Shown here piece by piece: positions 21,301 to 36,300 of a stretch of DNA of 64,000 nucleotides. This DNA is from Muricea muricata. Its lineage: Eukaryota > Cnidaria > Anthozoa > Malacalcyonacea > Plexauridae. The DNA is taken from NCBI GenBank assembly GCA_963855995.1, contig OY979718.1:26588282-26652281 (forward strand), read 5' to 3'. Every line of letters starts with the position of its first letter. Within the stretch, counting starts at the first letter, position 1. The position numbers and the translations under genes were made by a program. The notes below the pieces were generated by a model. That model saw only the letters and a program-made list of their open reading frames with translations. It had not been told where the DNA came from and did not search any database.

Positions 21301-24300
21301 AATCAAACGCAAATTCTACTGAAATATCTATATGTAAAACAAAATTTTTTACATGTAATAGTGAAAAAAAAGAGACAGGAAGGTTCTTTATCAAAACATT
21401 GCTCCAGAAATGCTTTAAAACGGCAAATTTTGATAGACTCCATCATTCCATGGTCAAAGAGTGAGTCTAGGAAATGTGTTCCTAATACTAAACACGTTGT
21501 GATTTCTTTCCTTGGTTTTCTATTTCTACCTATGTTGAGATGGTAATATTTCGTGCAAAATAATTTATTTGCTTGTGGGATCTCATATAATTATAAAAGA
21601 TAAGAGACATATTACATTCCAATTCCAGAAATACATATGCTAGTCTAAAGTTCCCAACAAATTATATCGTGGAGACTTCAGGCAGTGTGCTACAGAATAG
21701 GTTTAAATGATGCTATCAGGTTAATATATTGATGTATTGCATAGACTTTTAGTAAAATTTTCTTTACTTGCAAAATAAAACAGCTCTATGTTGGTGGTAC
21801 AATGACAAAAGAATCTTGTTTAACATATGTACTATGAAAGTCTTTAATTTAATTTAAATTAAATTCTAAAAAATACAATCTACTAGGTCACTCAGACATT
21901 GATTTTTGGTTATCTTAGTGATTACATAACATGTGTTAGCAAAGTCTTACTGGTAAAATGCCTTGGAATGTACCCTGATAATAACTGATTTAAAAAGGAA
22001 TTAGTTGGGCAGAACAGAAATAAGCGAATATACTCCACCCCCAATGAACTGTTTCGTTACAGCCCTGCCTGGCCTTGTGCCCATTTTCGTTTCGGCTGGC
22101 GGAGTGAACGCCTTAGCAGGCGTCTTGTTTAAAAATAACATGCCTCAACAACTTTTGCAAAAAGTTTAAGATTCTTAAAAAAATAAAAATGTAATTAGGG
22201 CTTGCTGACCTCAAAATTGGGAACAGTTTGTTAATACAGCAGTTTAAAGCAATCCTATTCTGAATGTTCGACCTATCCGTGACTTTTCATCCCGTATTAA
22301 TTCGTCAAGAAAGATTTTCAACTCGTTTACGCGACATCTAAATCAAGTATACTAAACCTTCGAAAACTTGATCAAACTTATGTGCTGTATTTATTGCCAA
22401 TAAAGGCAAAGAAAATACGCAAAAGATGCTTTTTTGCGATCGAAAAAGCTCTCCACCACCATCTTGCTTTCCGTCTACTAGTAGAGTATTAGCTAATATT
22501 CTACCTGTACAGAGTCAATCAGATAACAGAGTACTTAATTATCTGATAGCAGTATCTATAGCCGTTAGTTATGACCTGGATATTTCGATAATCAAGTTGA
22601 TAATTGTGATGCCAGAGATTTAGACAAACATTAGTCTCGATCATATACATGTCGAACTAACATAAAAATATACCGCATCTTATAGTTGCGTTCAAAAAAA
22701 TAATGAAGTCTCGTCTCGTTCAGCCCGCCGGGGGCGGGTAAATAACAGTTCTTTTTTACTCAAAACAATAAAACTCCAAGCAATGAGGCTTTGCCATTGA
22801 AAACATTTTTATATTAAAATTATTTTATTTGTACACGCAATTCAATTTTGCACACGCAAGATTTGAAACAATCCATACTTAAATACAGCAATAGTTGCGT
22901 CAGCCAATCAGATTACAAGATTCAGTGGGAAACCGGACCGGGAAAAAATAAACATGAATATAAATATACCTGAGTATATTGGTTACAGATTCAAGAATTA
23001 ATGTAAATGACTTGTGGGAAAATAATTAGTACTTGAATAGAACTGAAAAAAAAATAATGATCACATATATAAAATGCATTATAAAACTTTATTAGCGAAC
23101 CTTTTGTTGTTACTGGTGTTGTTACTGGTGTTGTTACTGGTGTTGTTACTGGTGGTTCTCCTCCACTGCAGAACATCAATTTGCATCCTGTTCCAACAAT
23201 ACTACCTGGATCACTACTATTTCCCCTGAATAGGGGTATTACCTTGAAAACAGAGGAATGCATTGGACTCTTGCATTGACGGTGCACTAATAGTTTTATT
23301 TTTATTACACGACGATTATACAAATTAAGGTCATGAGAAGACGAGAAATCTGAGAGCGTATTACACGGTAAAAGCCGTGTAATTAGAGAAATGTCTGTCA
23401 ATGATCATTTTGAAGGATGAAAATCTGACAGTCAAATATAGCATGCCAATATATAATATATACAAAAAGAGACTTGTATATTATGTATTGGTTTAGGGTA
23501 TACAACCCTGTGCATCATATCATAAGCAATTAAAGTATTATATAATATGATTTGTCGAGCATTTTGAGGATAAAATACACCCGTGAATTATTAGTCTACC
23601 TCTAACATAAATTAATGTCTAACATATAATTCTCGTGCAACTTTCTAAACGTGGCAAACCAAGATTCCAGTCCAATTTTTTCTACCTTCAGGGACTCGTG
23701 TTTCGAAATCTTTATCCCGGGCATATTTTATTATCATATAAAAATAGGGTATACTGATTTGCTCGCGAGTAACCTCGTTTGGCATTAAGATCCTGGAATA
23801 TTAAATCAACGCGTAATCATGGATGGTTGATAATAAACAACGCGGGCGTTTTGCCTCTGCCCTCCCCCTCTCCCAACAGAAATCATGCCACAAAAATTGA
23901 AAAGATGAGTAAAAACACCTTTTCTGATGCCTTTTCTTTTCAGCAAATTCACTTTAACAGTTTAACTATAGTAATTTGTTAACAGATAATGTACCTCAAC
24001 ATAATATTTGGTACGATATGTGCTTTTCAGTGTGAGTTTAAGGAATTCCCTCTGAAACGAAAAGTACAAGTAAGAATCAATCAATTATTAGAAATTGCTT
24101 TACTCACAGTCAACTTTGGGATATTCACATAATCCCGTTCAACCAAGACAGTATGGATGTTGGGGGGTGATTTTGATGTTTTGGCTTAAATTTTGAAACA
24201 AGAGCTCGCTCTATATTCGCTAAGCCACCACGTTGCTGAACTTTTTCGCCTAGTAAAAAACAGGCTTAAAAGAGGATCTCGTATTTTAACAAGATTACTT

Positions 24301-27300
24301 TTGTTTCTTCGGTGTGCCACCTTTTTGGAGCAACTTTACAAACTTTGGAGTTAAGTTTAAGAGTCATGTTGAATTCAAGGTTGATTGAATACGGAAAAAT
24401 CATATCAGCTTATTTACCGGATTTACGTCATTTGAAACTTGTATATGACTAACAGAAAAAAACCTACTTTTATACAGTAAAACCCCGGAGAAAAGAACCA
24501 GTGGGTTAAGAATCACTGGGCAGTTAAGCACCCAAAATGCAAGAGTCTGATAAATGAAACTGGTTCATAAATGAATTAGTAAGCAGGTACTAGAAAGAAA
24601 ACAAGATGCTGTAATTTTCCTAGCATGAATTATGTCTTTCATACATGTAAAACTATATAAACATTACATAACGACGTTTTCTTCGGGCATAAAACTTTTT
24701 TCTCCTAAGATGTGGTAAAATGCTATCAGCGCATGCACAGAACATTGCTTATATATCTAACATGCACGGGCAACGTTCTGTCAAATCAATCTCTTAACGC
24801 ATATGTAATGGACTACTGAACGTATTTCTCGGCCCATCACAAACCGCCATTCTACCAGAAGTGATGCTACTAATAATGAGACTTAAATTGAGTTCAAAGG
24901 TTTGAGCTATAACTCCTTTTGGAACCTCGTAAAGACAGCTTGACCGAAAATACCAATTTCCGCATGTTGCATACACCGTATTGGTGCCACCTGACTTCCA
25001 TAAATTTGAAATGAATGTTTCTACCCAATGTAATTCCTATAATAGTAGACCATAGTCATATGCAAACTAGTATACAATTATGCGGCAGGTTTAAATTATC
25101 CCCGTAGATAAGCTCAGCGTAATAGCATTTGTGAAAAACTTTTAAATAAATTTAATAAAGTTTAATACATGAAAAATAAAAACAGATACCTCCTCGACCA
25201 ATTCGTTTCCTTTGTCAGAATTATGTTCGTCATAATAGATAACTTCAAATGCACGTAGAGACTTGAAAAAAGGAGGTGAGTTCCACGACACCACAGGAAA
25301 GGATGAGAAATTTGTTACGGTAAGATTCTCAACTGGTGCTAAGTGTATAAGAAGAAGGATGGTATTAAACCACAGGAAAGGATTAGAAATTTGTTACGGT
25401 AAGATTCTCAACTGGTGCTAAGTGTATAAGAAGAAGAATGGTATTGGACTAGATTTGTTACGTAACCTGCATCCGTATTCAAATGGAGCTAGTTCAAGTT
25501 TGCCTGGGCAACAGGGTATAAAAACTTGATCTGTTCGATTTCTTTTTTGCATATCCTTACAATGGCCATGTCAAAATAGGTAACTAGCACGGACAATTTG
25601 TACTTGTGGACAGACATCTTTGAGTTCGAACAACTACTGCATGCTCGATTCTCTTTAAGCAAAGCCATTCAAAAACGAACTGTGGTTAAAAAAGTGCCGA
25701 GGCTTAGCTGGCACTTTTGGGTAGCTACCTAGTCAGACGAACAGCGCCTGCAATTGGCTGATCAAGACAAAACAAGTCAATAAAATTGTTGAAAATAAAC
25801 ATTTCTTAAGAAAGTCTATATATATATTTCGAGAAATTCAATCACAAATCGTGTTCATTTTAGATGGTTATTTACTTCAAATTTTTGATGATTTGAAAAA
25901 TTATGTTTCTGTGTTTATGCAGTGTGTATAAAAACTGAACCCTTTCCAATTCGAATTAACTATAACATATTGTAGTAATTTCACAGCTCTAAGAACACAA
26001 GGTCTTGTACTCATTCGACATAACTGTGTGAAAGAAGTTGCGAGTTGTGTTTTAATTTATTTTTTAATTCATTTGACGAGGGAAGGCTGCCAATTACTAC
26101 AATAACAATTACTAGAATACATTATGACTAATTTAAATTTGAAATGGTTCAGTTTTTTACACACTATACAGTGTGGAAACAATAAATTTGTACAGAAATG
26201 TGTGCGGAATAGTCGTAAATATTTAGATCTATCTAGTCTTCACAGTCATTAAACACATAAAAATTGTGTAACCGGACTAAACCGTTGGGATTTACATATC
26301 TACTTCTGCAAAGCGCGCTGAAAATTCAGCCCGATTTAGTACTTACAACATATTTCCCAGTTACAGTTGCGTCCAACAGTTTGGCACATTTCTTCAAAAA
26401 AGAAAATTAGACGCAAAATTTTGACTCACACAACAATTTGATAATAAGTAGTAAAAATACGGAAATACAACAACGAAAAATTAGATTGGTGAACAAAAAT
26501 ACCTTGCAGTGATGGAATTTTAACAATTTTGGATTGGGAATTCGGTTCACTGACAGACTGCAATAAAGTCTGAAGAGTGATGCTATAGGTTGCACCCAAC
26601 GCCAACAACGATGCCGGTATTGTCCAATTTCGTATCTTCAGCTGTTGGAGAAACGGAAAGTTTTAATTCGGGCAGGAAACTCTATCAGGTATACGAAGAA
26701 CATCGAAACAATATACACTTGCTTGTTGTCCAGCAATATTGCTTTTATAGTTTTGGAGTGTCACTCAAATTTGGGATGCCACTAATATAACCTAGTTTAA
26801 AATACTGTGGTTACAAAAAAGTAGCCCCATTCAAAATTTAAGATGGCCGAAAACTAATGCATTAGTTAGATAGTAAATGAATTCTGAAATAATGTGCAAA
26901 AAGACAAGCCAGGATCTTGTGCAGAAGGAAAAGGGATATTCACACAAGACCCAGTGTTGTTCCATTTCAAAGCCTTCAGGGCTGTACTTTTTTAAAATAT
27001 CGTGTAGATGAAGTGTAAAAAACTAATGAACAATTAACTCGAGTCAAACCAGGCGCTGCCTCTATGTGGTGTATTACTTCGCTAGCACTGGCTGCTTAAA
27101 ATCATTGTTTGGCGAAAAGATCCTGTACAAATGAAAATTTTAGGATTTATAGCTAGTAATGCGACTTGAATTAAACTCCAAACTTGACAACTCAACGTCC
27201 TTGACGCTCGCTGTGGGTACAAAATCTTGCTTCTTTGCGTATTATTAACTAAAAGCAATGAGCACACAGAATTTAGTCATTTCCAGATTCAGCCACAAAG

Positions 27301-30300
27301 CAGGCCTGGATTGTTTGGAGAGATATATGGAGATAGAAAGCACTAGTCATAAGACGAATGGCGCAAACAACCTTCAATTCAAGGCTTTTGCATTACGATA
27401 ATCTGGCATGTTCTATTTTGACGTTTCTGTCACTAACTTTGCCTTGCCTCTCCAAACAATCTACAGATGTCTTGCGATTTTCAATCACGAAATGGCATAT
27501 CGTATTTTTGAAAATTTCTCTCGCTATACGTGCATGGGATGAGAAAGTCACTTATATCCCGAACGGCTTGCCGAGCATCGCTAACAAATGCCAGTAATTT
27601 ATCAGCGATTCTCACCGCGACTTTTGCGCTGGTATTCGAGTTTCGCGCATTGTTCTGGGAAAACCTTGCTGCATTTTGCAGCTATTCGCATACATACATC
27701 ATGCATTTCAACACAGTGCGAAAATCCTGCTGCTCCTTTTAATCCAGAGATCCTGAGCATCCAGCCCCATGCACCAAAAGTACCTGTGACATTTGGAAAA
27801 AATAATTTACAGCGCAGTTTTTCATTGACTTACTTAAATTAGCATAGTCACAAAAAACACTATCACAAACAAGGGGGTAAACACATGGAATCTCCTGTTG
27901 GTAATAAAATAGCAAAAAATTAGGTCACATTAATTTTGAAGTACAGGTAGAGCACGCAAGTCAAGTATGCATGCTTCATGCTCAGCTATAGGCATTAGTA
28001 TCCTAATTTGCAAACAAAATAAAAATACTAATCATATTTACGGTCTAAAATAGGCGTGGCCACGGGGCATATTGTAAATACTGAACGGGAAAGTCCAAAT
28101 CGAGTTTAATGTATAGAACAGGGCGTAGCCATAGCCTATTGCTTCAACAAAGTAAAGATGTAATGCTGTTGTCATGAGATTATGTAATATGTATTTAGAG
28201 TAAACTTCACTTACCAGTTTTTCTTTTCTCCCAACTGACACGAAGTTTCCATGGATTCGAATAATTTTCTGCTGAATTGTATATACTGCAAAGATTCTCC
28301 GGGTTAAGGGAGTTCAGCTCTATTATCTTCATGTTTTTTGCCGCATTACTCGGTATGGTTTTGCAGCAGGGATATAGTTCATCCGTTATTGAAGGACACA
28401 TAGGTCTCTGTATTATTTGGCCTGTAAGGCAAAGGTAACGACGTTACATATAAGCACGCCGGGTGACACAAGCGATTAGCACATTACATTGTCTCCCACT
28501 AATGAATACAGCTGAGCTGATCCCCGTAAGTGGAATATGTTTCCACTTGAGTATAGTTGATCCTGGTAATTACGATCGTTCTTATACGGTCAATCTAGTT
28601 TTCCTCGCCTCAATGATTCTGCAGCTCTAGCCCTAAATTAGGGTCTAAATAAGTTCGAAAGACACAGGAGAAGAGGCTTAAAGGCAAGGATCCTAAGAAC
28701 AATATGCTTTTTTGTCTGAAATATATAAATAGACTGTTATATCTTTCAATGTGGGAAGAGGAAAACATGCAGATATGCGCCTAAAGGAGTACAAACAAAA
28801 CCCACTATCACGGAGAACGGAACGAGACAAGGGTAAGGGGGGAAACTTGTTGAAAAAACCGAAAAAATTTTAACCACGTTAAAATCCTTCCTCGGAATTT
28901 AAGAGGACCAGTTGCATTCTTCTCGACTTGAATTCTTACTTATCACATTTTTGCATAGTATATTGAATCACATGAGGTATTAATGCTTTCAGTATCTTAT
29001 ATATATTCTATATACTTGAAGAGCACTTTTGCCTTCTGTCTCCTGTGACTTTTGCAGTCTTAGAAATTTCAGACAAACTACAAATAGTCCTTAAATATAC
29101 ATTTTCAATTCGATTAATCTGCATGGTTTTGCACCGCATGTTAATAGAAACACCAGTATCATAATGAAAACCAATACAAACATTTACAAAAATCTCACTT
29201 ACCTTTCATAACTTTACCACACATATCGGTTTTACCTAATTCACGAATAAGGGAAATGGAAAGTTCTAATTAGAATTAACAGCTGTGTATGCCGATCAAT
29301 TTGCGAGTAGAATACTTAGTACAGATAATTGTTCGGTATCATTAATAGGTAAAAGCTATTGGGTATTAGGTGATTAGCATAGGTAAAAATGTCCAGATTT
29401 TTGTATCGATCACTGATGATAAACTAAGATTGGGTCGGTTTCTTTTGCTGTAAATTGCAAAGAAGCATCCTGGCCATGTTTATAACTCGTAGATAAAAAG
29501 CGTCTCGCTCGTCTTTTCAAACTAAAAAGTTTGTAATGACGAAAATTCTTCAATTTAATTGGTATTTTCGTGAACATCCCGTCAATCATCTTACGTGTAG
29601 GTTCAATGATACAACTTCGGAAATATTTTATAAACTGTAATAATTCATTGTGCAGGAAATGTTTCGCGACTGTGATTGCTCCATTCCAGTGCTGTTATAT
29701 GGCAAACAGAAGGCCAATGCACTCGCGGTTTTTCAAACTTATGCGTTTCTTTTATCCTAAACTGCAAACGCAACTATACTCTCACCTATACTAATTATTC
29801 TACTCGCCATCTCATGCATGCCCTTCCCACATCAAAATATATCTGATAGTCGTGCCCAATGAGTTTTCATGATCGGCCGAGGCTGATTAGGCAACTGCCT
29901 GATATAATGAATCGAAAAGAAGTACATGGTTCAGGATTCCCGCCTTGCGTACATTTCCCGCACTTCCCTTTTAAGATTTCGTAATTCTACGCGTATTCAA
30001 TGTGTACTTCTGGATAACTAAAATTTGCTGAATTCCTCATCTATGTGCAACTTTCACCTACACTGAATTGAGTTAAAATTTAAATCACGAATCCGCGGGC
30101 TCTAGCGTCTAGGCGATCTTAAAGGTGGGCGCGGCGCTCGATGTACTAAACTGGAAACGTAAAAACGTCTTCTAATTTTCTTCTATGCCTGTATTTTCGT
30201 CTGTAATGTACCTACCCAGTATGACCTGAACATTGATTTGCTTTAACGGTGGGGAGCTTTTGTTAGCATGGCAAGTATAGTTCCCTTCAAATTTATTAGT

Positions 30301-33300
30301 TTTCTTGACGCAGAGAAGCGGGAATTCATCTGGTGACATTCCAGTTAATTTAAACTTCTTATTTCTTGGAAAATAGATGATCTTATCGTCTTTCTTCCAC
30401 GTAAGGTTAGCAGCTCCTTTGACGCACCGTAGATGGAATCTCTTAGTCCCTTTGGGAATCGTTACATTTTCTATCTGTGTGTTCAATAAAAAGTAATTAT
30501 CATTGTACAGCACCCATATTATTAACAATTTATGAAGAATTTTTGGATGAGTTTTTTTACTTGATTAACACCCTTTTCTTGTTGCCCAAATACTGAATGT
30601 CCGAGTTACCCAGGATTGTAACATCGTTATAATCTTATCCAAAAGGACGAAATGATGGAGTGATGTCAAGCTATAAAAACAGGCCCTTCACCTCTGTGAT
30701 TTTAAGAATAGCCTTTTGATTAAGATTATTTGAGCCATCGATCTTCAACATGGAAAACAAGGGTTTGTGAAATAGAATTGAAACACTGCGAGTCCTCGAA
30801 GCGTTAAGTCGTCACGAAAATATTTCGTGCACTTAAATTGGATAAGACTCGCTACCAATCCCAGTTGACTCGATGGCTCAATTGGTAGAGCGGCGGTCCA
30901 TAAACACGAAGATGCGAGTTCAAATCCCGCTTGAGAGAACGAATTTTTTTGTTGTTCTCTGCAGTGTCAGATTAATATGAATCTAGTTTTTTATATCTCT
31001 GAGGATGGACTGTGAAATAAACCAGGGTATAGCGGTAACTTTTTCCAATTTTTACCAGTGCTCTCCGGAAAATTTATATATTTTTTACAATTATCATTAT
31101 TAATATCATTGTCACTTGAATACATCTATTAAGCGCAATTTAGCACAAAAATGTTCAGATGAGCTGCAGAATGAGTTATTACGCGGATTAAAAATTAAGA
31201 ATAGATGCAATATATGTAAGTATAGACAAACTAAGATTTATTTATGAAAGTGAAAGCAGTATTATAAGCAATACAAAATAGATAAGTTTCTACTGTTTCG
31301 TTAAAGTACCCAGTGTACTTAAATGTCCTATTTCTTTGGGGAGACGACTCCATAGTTTCAGTGAAGCGAATGTAAACACTCAGTCTCCGTATGCATATTA
31401 AGAATATAACATAAAGTATTAAATTATTTTTACACAAGTGCGATGAAAAATTTTCCGTGTTGGCATGGAGACAGATAAACACATCTCTTACCCAATGAGC
31501 GTTTTCCATTCCTTATAAACTTGCAGTGATATTTTAATGCATTATCCCCGAGCCAACGGCGCGAAGCGCCGTTCCGGGCGTAAGCCCGGGGCGAGGGTTA
31601 CTAATTTCGTATTAGCGGAGTTCAAAGTCGTTGCTCGTGATAGGTAGTAAAAGTGGTATGTCCTCACTGATCTCAACAATATGGCGGACTATCATGAATG
31701 GCTAACACTGATTGGCCGGATTTAAAATTTATTGTTGATTGATTAATCACGAATTCAACTGACAGCAAGCAAATATCTAAATTTGCTTTTTGCTCTACAA
31801 TATTTTGTATTTTTGCAAAAAGATTTGGCAACTTTCACAACCAACGAAGGGTGGTCATTTATGATCTCAAGAGTATGGCGGAATATCAGGAGTAGCAAAC
31901 ACTTAAGGCATTCAAAAAGGCGAGAACTGAGACGAAAACGACTGCGACAAGACTCTTGAAGAGAGATTAACTCTGGGAAAATACACAGAAGCGCCAAGAA
32001 TTGACTACGGCGTGGAACACAAGGCAAGTTTGTTGATAATGCGTATTTATACTTGTGTTTTAATGCTTTATAAGCGCCGGCGTAGCCGTACTCCTCCAGT
32101 CTATTCACTGTTTAAATTCCAGAGTAAGTTTATGTTTTGTATTAAAATGCAAGACTGTCTTCTTATTACTGTATTTCAAAATATTGACGAAGTTTACATG
32201 TAAAAGAATATGAGCGAAGATACAAAATTGGCTTGAAACGGTTTTATTTCAAACTCAAAGTTTATGCAGATAAAAATTTAGTTTCATAGATGTTGCAAAA
32301 CGTCTAATATATGCAATTAATAGGTCGTATTTTATACCAAATTTAAGCTTACATTAGGCGTAATAACATACCGATGACAAATGTTGTGCCATTTTAAAAA
32401 AATGTCAATAAAACAAGGATTAAAAACTCAATATTTTGTCATTTTGAAAAAATATACAGAAAGAATAACAATTGCCGTGTTGCTATGACAACAACGTATA
32501 ACAGTACTTCATGTAATTCCGTAAATATAGTTGCATGCTCTTAGTTAGTGGCGAGGGGTTGCTGCATGCATGTATTTCTAGTTTAGACTAGTTATATTTT
32601 AAAACCAGAAAAAATCTTGTCCACTATATGATTCACGAGTGCATGCAGTCTCAAAAAGTGCAATATGCGACTGTGCTGAGTAACGGGGGAGGGGGGGGGG
32701 GGGGAGAACACGAGTGCTTTGTTTCCTGAAATTCTAAATTACCATATATTACGTAGTATTGCGAAATGTTGTGCAGCGAAAATTGAATTCCTATATAAAA
32801 TTTATTTGTTGTCCACTTTGTATAGCAGCAGATGGTTTTGATTATGACTAAATATCTCTTGAATCAGAAAATACATTATAAAATTATACCTTGCTTCTAA
32901 CTTTAATTTGTACTCATGTACGCTAATGTACACATTTACATGCTCACACGACGTTTTCTTGAAAGAATTCAACCTTCGGGCAAACAGTCAAATTTAAATG
33001 CAAACGATATGCTCTATTCTAAACGTTTTCAATATTTGGCACTCTGATCAAATAAGTTGTATTCAGCGCATGGAATTGACGAAAATTTAGAACCAAGTCC
33101 AAGTTCAATCTGACTAAACTAAGCTGCGAAGTCGAGCGAACAAAGAATTCAATTCAATTACCAGAACATGTTTGAAACTAGAAATTTCTAATAGAAAGGG
33201 AATGCTGCGAGGTATAGAGTACAGTAGTTGCATACCTTAAACTCGTGCGTGCGCATAGCTATAGTTTTATAACGCTCGCTGCTGAACAATGAAAAAAATC

Positions 33301-36300
33301 CTTAAATCCTCTTAAATCGAGTATTAGAAAGATTACTACACCACTACTGATCAATACATTGCGGATTCAGAAGATCATCTCGAATGATAAATATTTTCAA
33401 ATCGAGTGCCGTCAAGAATATAATGCCGCTCGTTTCGCTCGCAGCAATCAAAACATAGCATTCCATCAATTTGGTGCATTAACTGCATTCATGGTCGCCA
33501 CAAGGGGCATTCGAGTGCCAAGATGTCTGATATATACACAACGGTAATTGGAACACTTGAAAATAATTCAAAGACGCTTGAAAAGTTCTGCTCAATTTAT
33601 TTTTGAGTGCGCCTGCAAGGGATAATTATGAGAGCATGATGTCAAAAATAACCGTAAATGCTTCCCATAAATGCAATTTATGGGAAGCACTTGAAACATT
33701 CAAGCCAGAAAAGTTGTTATTGGCAACGTCATTGTGGCATTTCTTAGCAGGCTTGCTCATAATCATAAACAAGTTATTCAATTAAGGTTTTTCCTGAATG
33801 CTAAGACCGCAAAACGTTGACATCTAGCGCGAAAGGCATGATGGAATTCGCAATTCCCAATCTTGTTTTAACAAGATTAGTGCATTTAATCGAACAACAA
33901 TCTAACAACCTTTTAGGAGGGTTGCGAAGGGTAAAATGGGAGCTCGGAACTGTTTTTTGATGAATTAGCTTTATATGACTGCACTACGCTGTGTGAACAA
34001 TCTTGCCAAGATGTCCTAACGATACCATAACATAGTTTGGAGTACCAATGTTACACTGCATGATTTGCTCCATGCATGTACGCCACATGTACTCTTATAG
34101 AAGCTAGCTTGCAGACCAACCGTCAGCTATAATATTGTTCCAGTGATACTCCTCATATTTCATGGAACGCAATTGCAGCGAGGATATTATAATTCCCCTA
34201 TTAGTAACTTTCTAGAAACCGGGACCTGACGACAATTTAAGATAATAGAACATTTAAACTTGCGTCTGGCTTATAAATGCATTTATCTATATATTGGGGT
34301 TCCCACGTTGTGTAAATAAAGGAAATAATTGTGTTTGGGTTTAATAGTACATGCAAACTTAACATTTTTTAAGCTTTTTATCATGATGTTTGCTAAAATC
34401 TTTAGCCGATATGTTATCCATATCTTCATAGTTAATTACTAAATCACAATGTTTTTTTACAGAGAGTATGAAGACAATTTCCGACAATTAAAATTTGTAG
34501 GCTGAAAAAGCATCATGATACTGAAAGTTAAAACACTGGATCATGCTGATAATTATAATAACGCCTATGTTACGGTCATTCATACACAAGAAAATGCTAC
34601 CTATAACCCAGCTCAGTTCTGCTGAACATTATACAATGATGTTTGCAATAATTTTGTACTTAGGTTATGCAGTATTTCCTGTAATGATGGTGCAGCTTAT
34701 CGGTAATTTTTAAGTAATTGAAACAAAAAGCAACATAAATTTTTAAATGCTGTTTAAGCCTAATTTTGATTTGCATTTAAGAACGGCTCCAAAAGCTTGG
34801 ATAGGGTTTCCAAATCAAAGGCAAATAGCAAACGTTTTAGCAGAAGGTCACGCTGAACATAACACGCTGCGCATATAACATCTTCACTGAATATAGCAAT
34901 TGTTCCGGGCTTGGCCTCGTGGCTGAGTGGAGTAGAGTATCATTCTAGAAATGTGAAGGTCGTGGGTCCGATTCCCAGCCTTAGTCGAGTAAAGTTTCCT
35001 GTTTACCAGGTTTGGCTAATCTGGTATGAAACATCATAAAACGTGCATATAGAATACACAAGATCATAAGATTAATATATTAAAATACATTCCAACGTAC
35101 GTAACACTCACAAGCGAAATGCTGGCAAAATACATTGAAGGAAGAAATTTCGAAATGTAAATAACATCTTGACCTAAAAGTATCGTTTCCTGGACATTAT
35201 GAATCCCATTATGAACACTTCGCCAAAAGAGAACCGCAAAGTATGCATATAAACTGTTGACAGAAATAAACACAATAAATGGCTAAAAGCTAAAATTGGA
35301 GAAGAAATATGAGAAATGGCCCATTATTTCTGAGAAAAAACTTTAAAGGCACTTTTCACTATTTGTTCTAGGGTTCTATATCCCATGAGTTATATGCTCT
35401 CAGTCGCATTAGCCCCTCCAACAATTTACACATGCATGCATACGGTCTCGCTGCAGCTAAATATACAGTAGCCATAATTAACTGCATGTTATTATATCTG
35501 TTTTGTTCATTTGTGGAGGTTTGAGACAAACTCATGAAACGCGGATATTTTATGAAAAAACCGAGTAATGATGAAATTGCTTCTCAATAATTTGTTTGCT
35601 CGAAAACTGTATAACGCAAGCAATTATATGAGCCACTTTGGTTTTCTCCTTTTCTCTCTTACAGAGTTTTTGAGTGTTACTGATAAATAAAGTTTATAAT
35701 AACTGTTTGTATATATTTTTATAATTGTTTATACCCTCGAAAAAAATTCATATCTTCATGCCAACGCGTATAATCCTCGACATTATGGTTGATAGCGCAT
35801 AAATGTTGATCAACACACTGACATTGCCGCAGAGTCAGCTTTTATACAGGTTGTATAAAAAGGTACTTCATCCCTTCGAAGTAGCGGCAATAAATATGCC
35901 TCGAATTAATGACACGTAAAAACACCAAGTCACACATGTACTCATGGGATATCAAAAATAACGTGCAAGTCTAAAAGACTTTGTGTCGTTTTTTTTTGAA
36001 CGATCGATTAGTTTTAAGCATTCCTTGTCAAATATTGATACAATGAATTGTGGCTACCCAAAACGGTCTACGTTTTGATAAGCTTGATTTAGTTAAAAAA
36101 GCGGTAGCTATGATTATAATCATAGCAGACTTTCATCTTAGTAATTTAGAAACGCCTGGCAAATTTGTTTTAAGTATTTGTCGCTGTTTTAAACAGCATA
36201 GTTCGACAAAGGTGCGGACAGACGTCATGCAGATATGAGTGCCAGTAATGCAATAATTGCTCTTTTTTAATGTTAAATTAAGTGCCAGAAGTCTACGTGT

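Noticed and set aside
23105..23152. CRISPR-like array
   Set aside because: The repeats are 12 bp, directly adjacent with no spacers, and lie in a coding exon of a eukaryotic genome.
31755..32108. 117-aa minus-strand ORF inside the receptor intron
   Set aside because: No domain, no splice sites in phase with the receptor exons, and a Leu/Arg/Cys-rich composition typical of a chance frame.
33659..33689. Transcription terminator-like hairpin
   Set aside because: A perfect short palindrome, but bacterial-type terminators have no meaning in this eukaryotic intron and no U tract follows.
30867..34990. Functional tRNA genes
   Set aside because: Boxes A and B are good, but the acceptor and anticodon stems do not pair properly in either copy.
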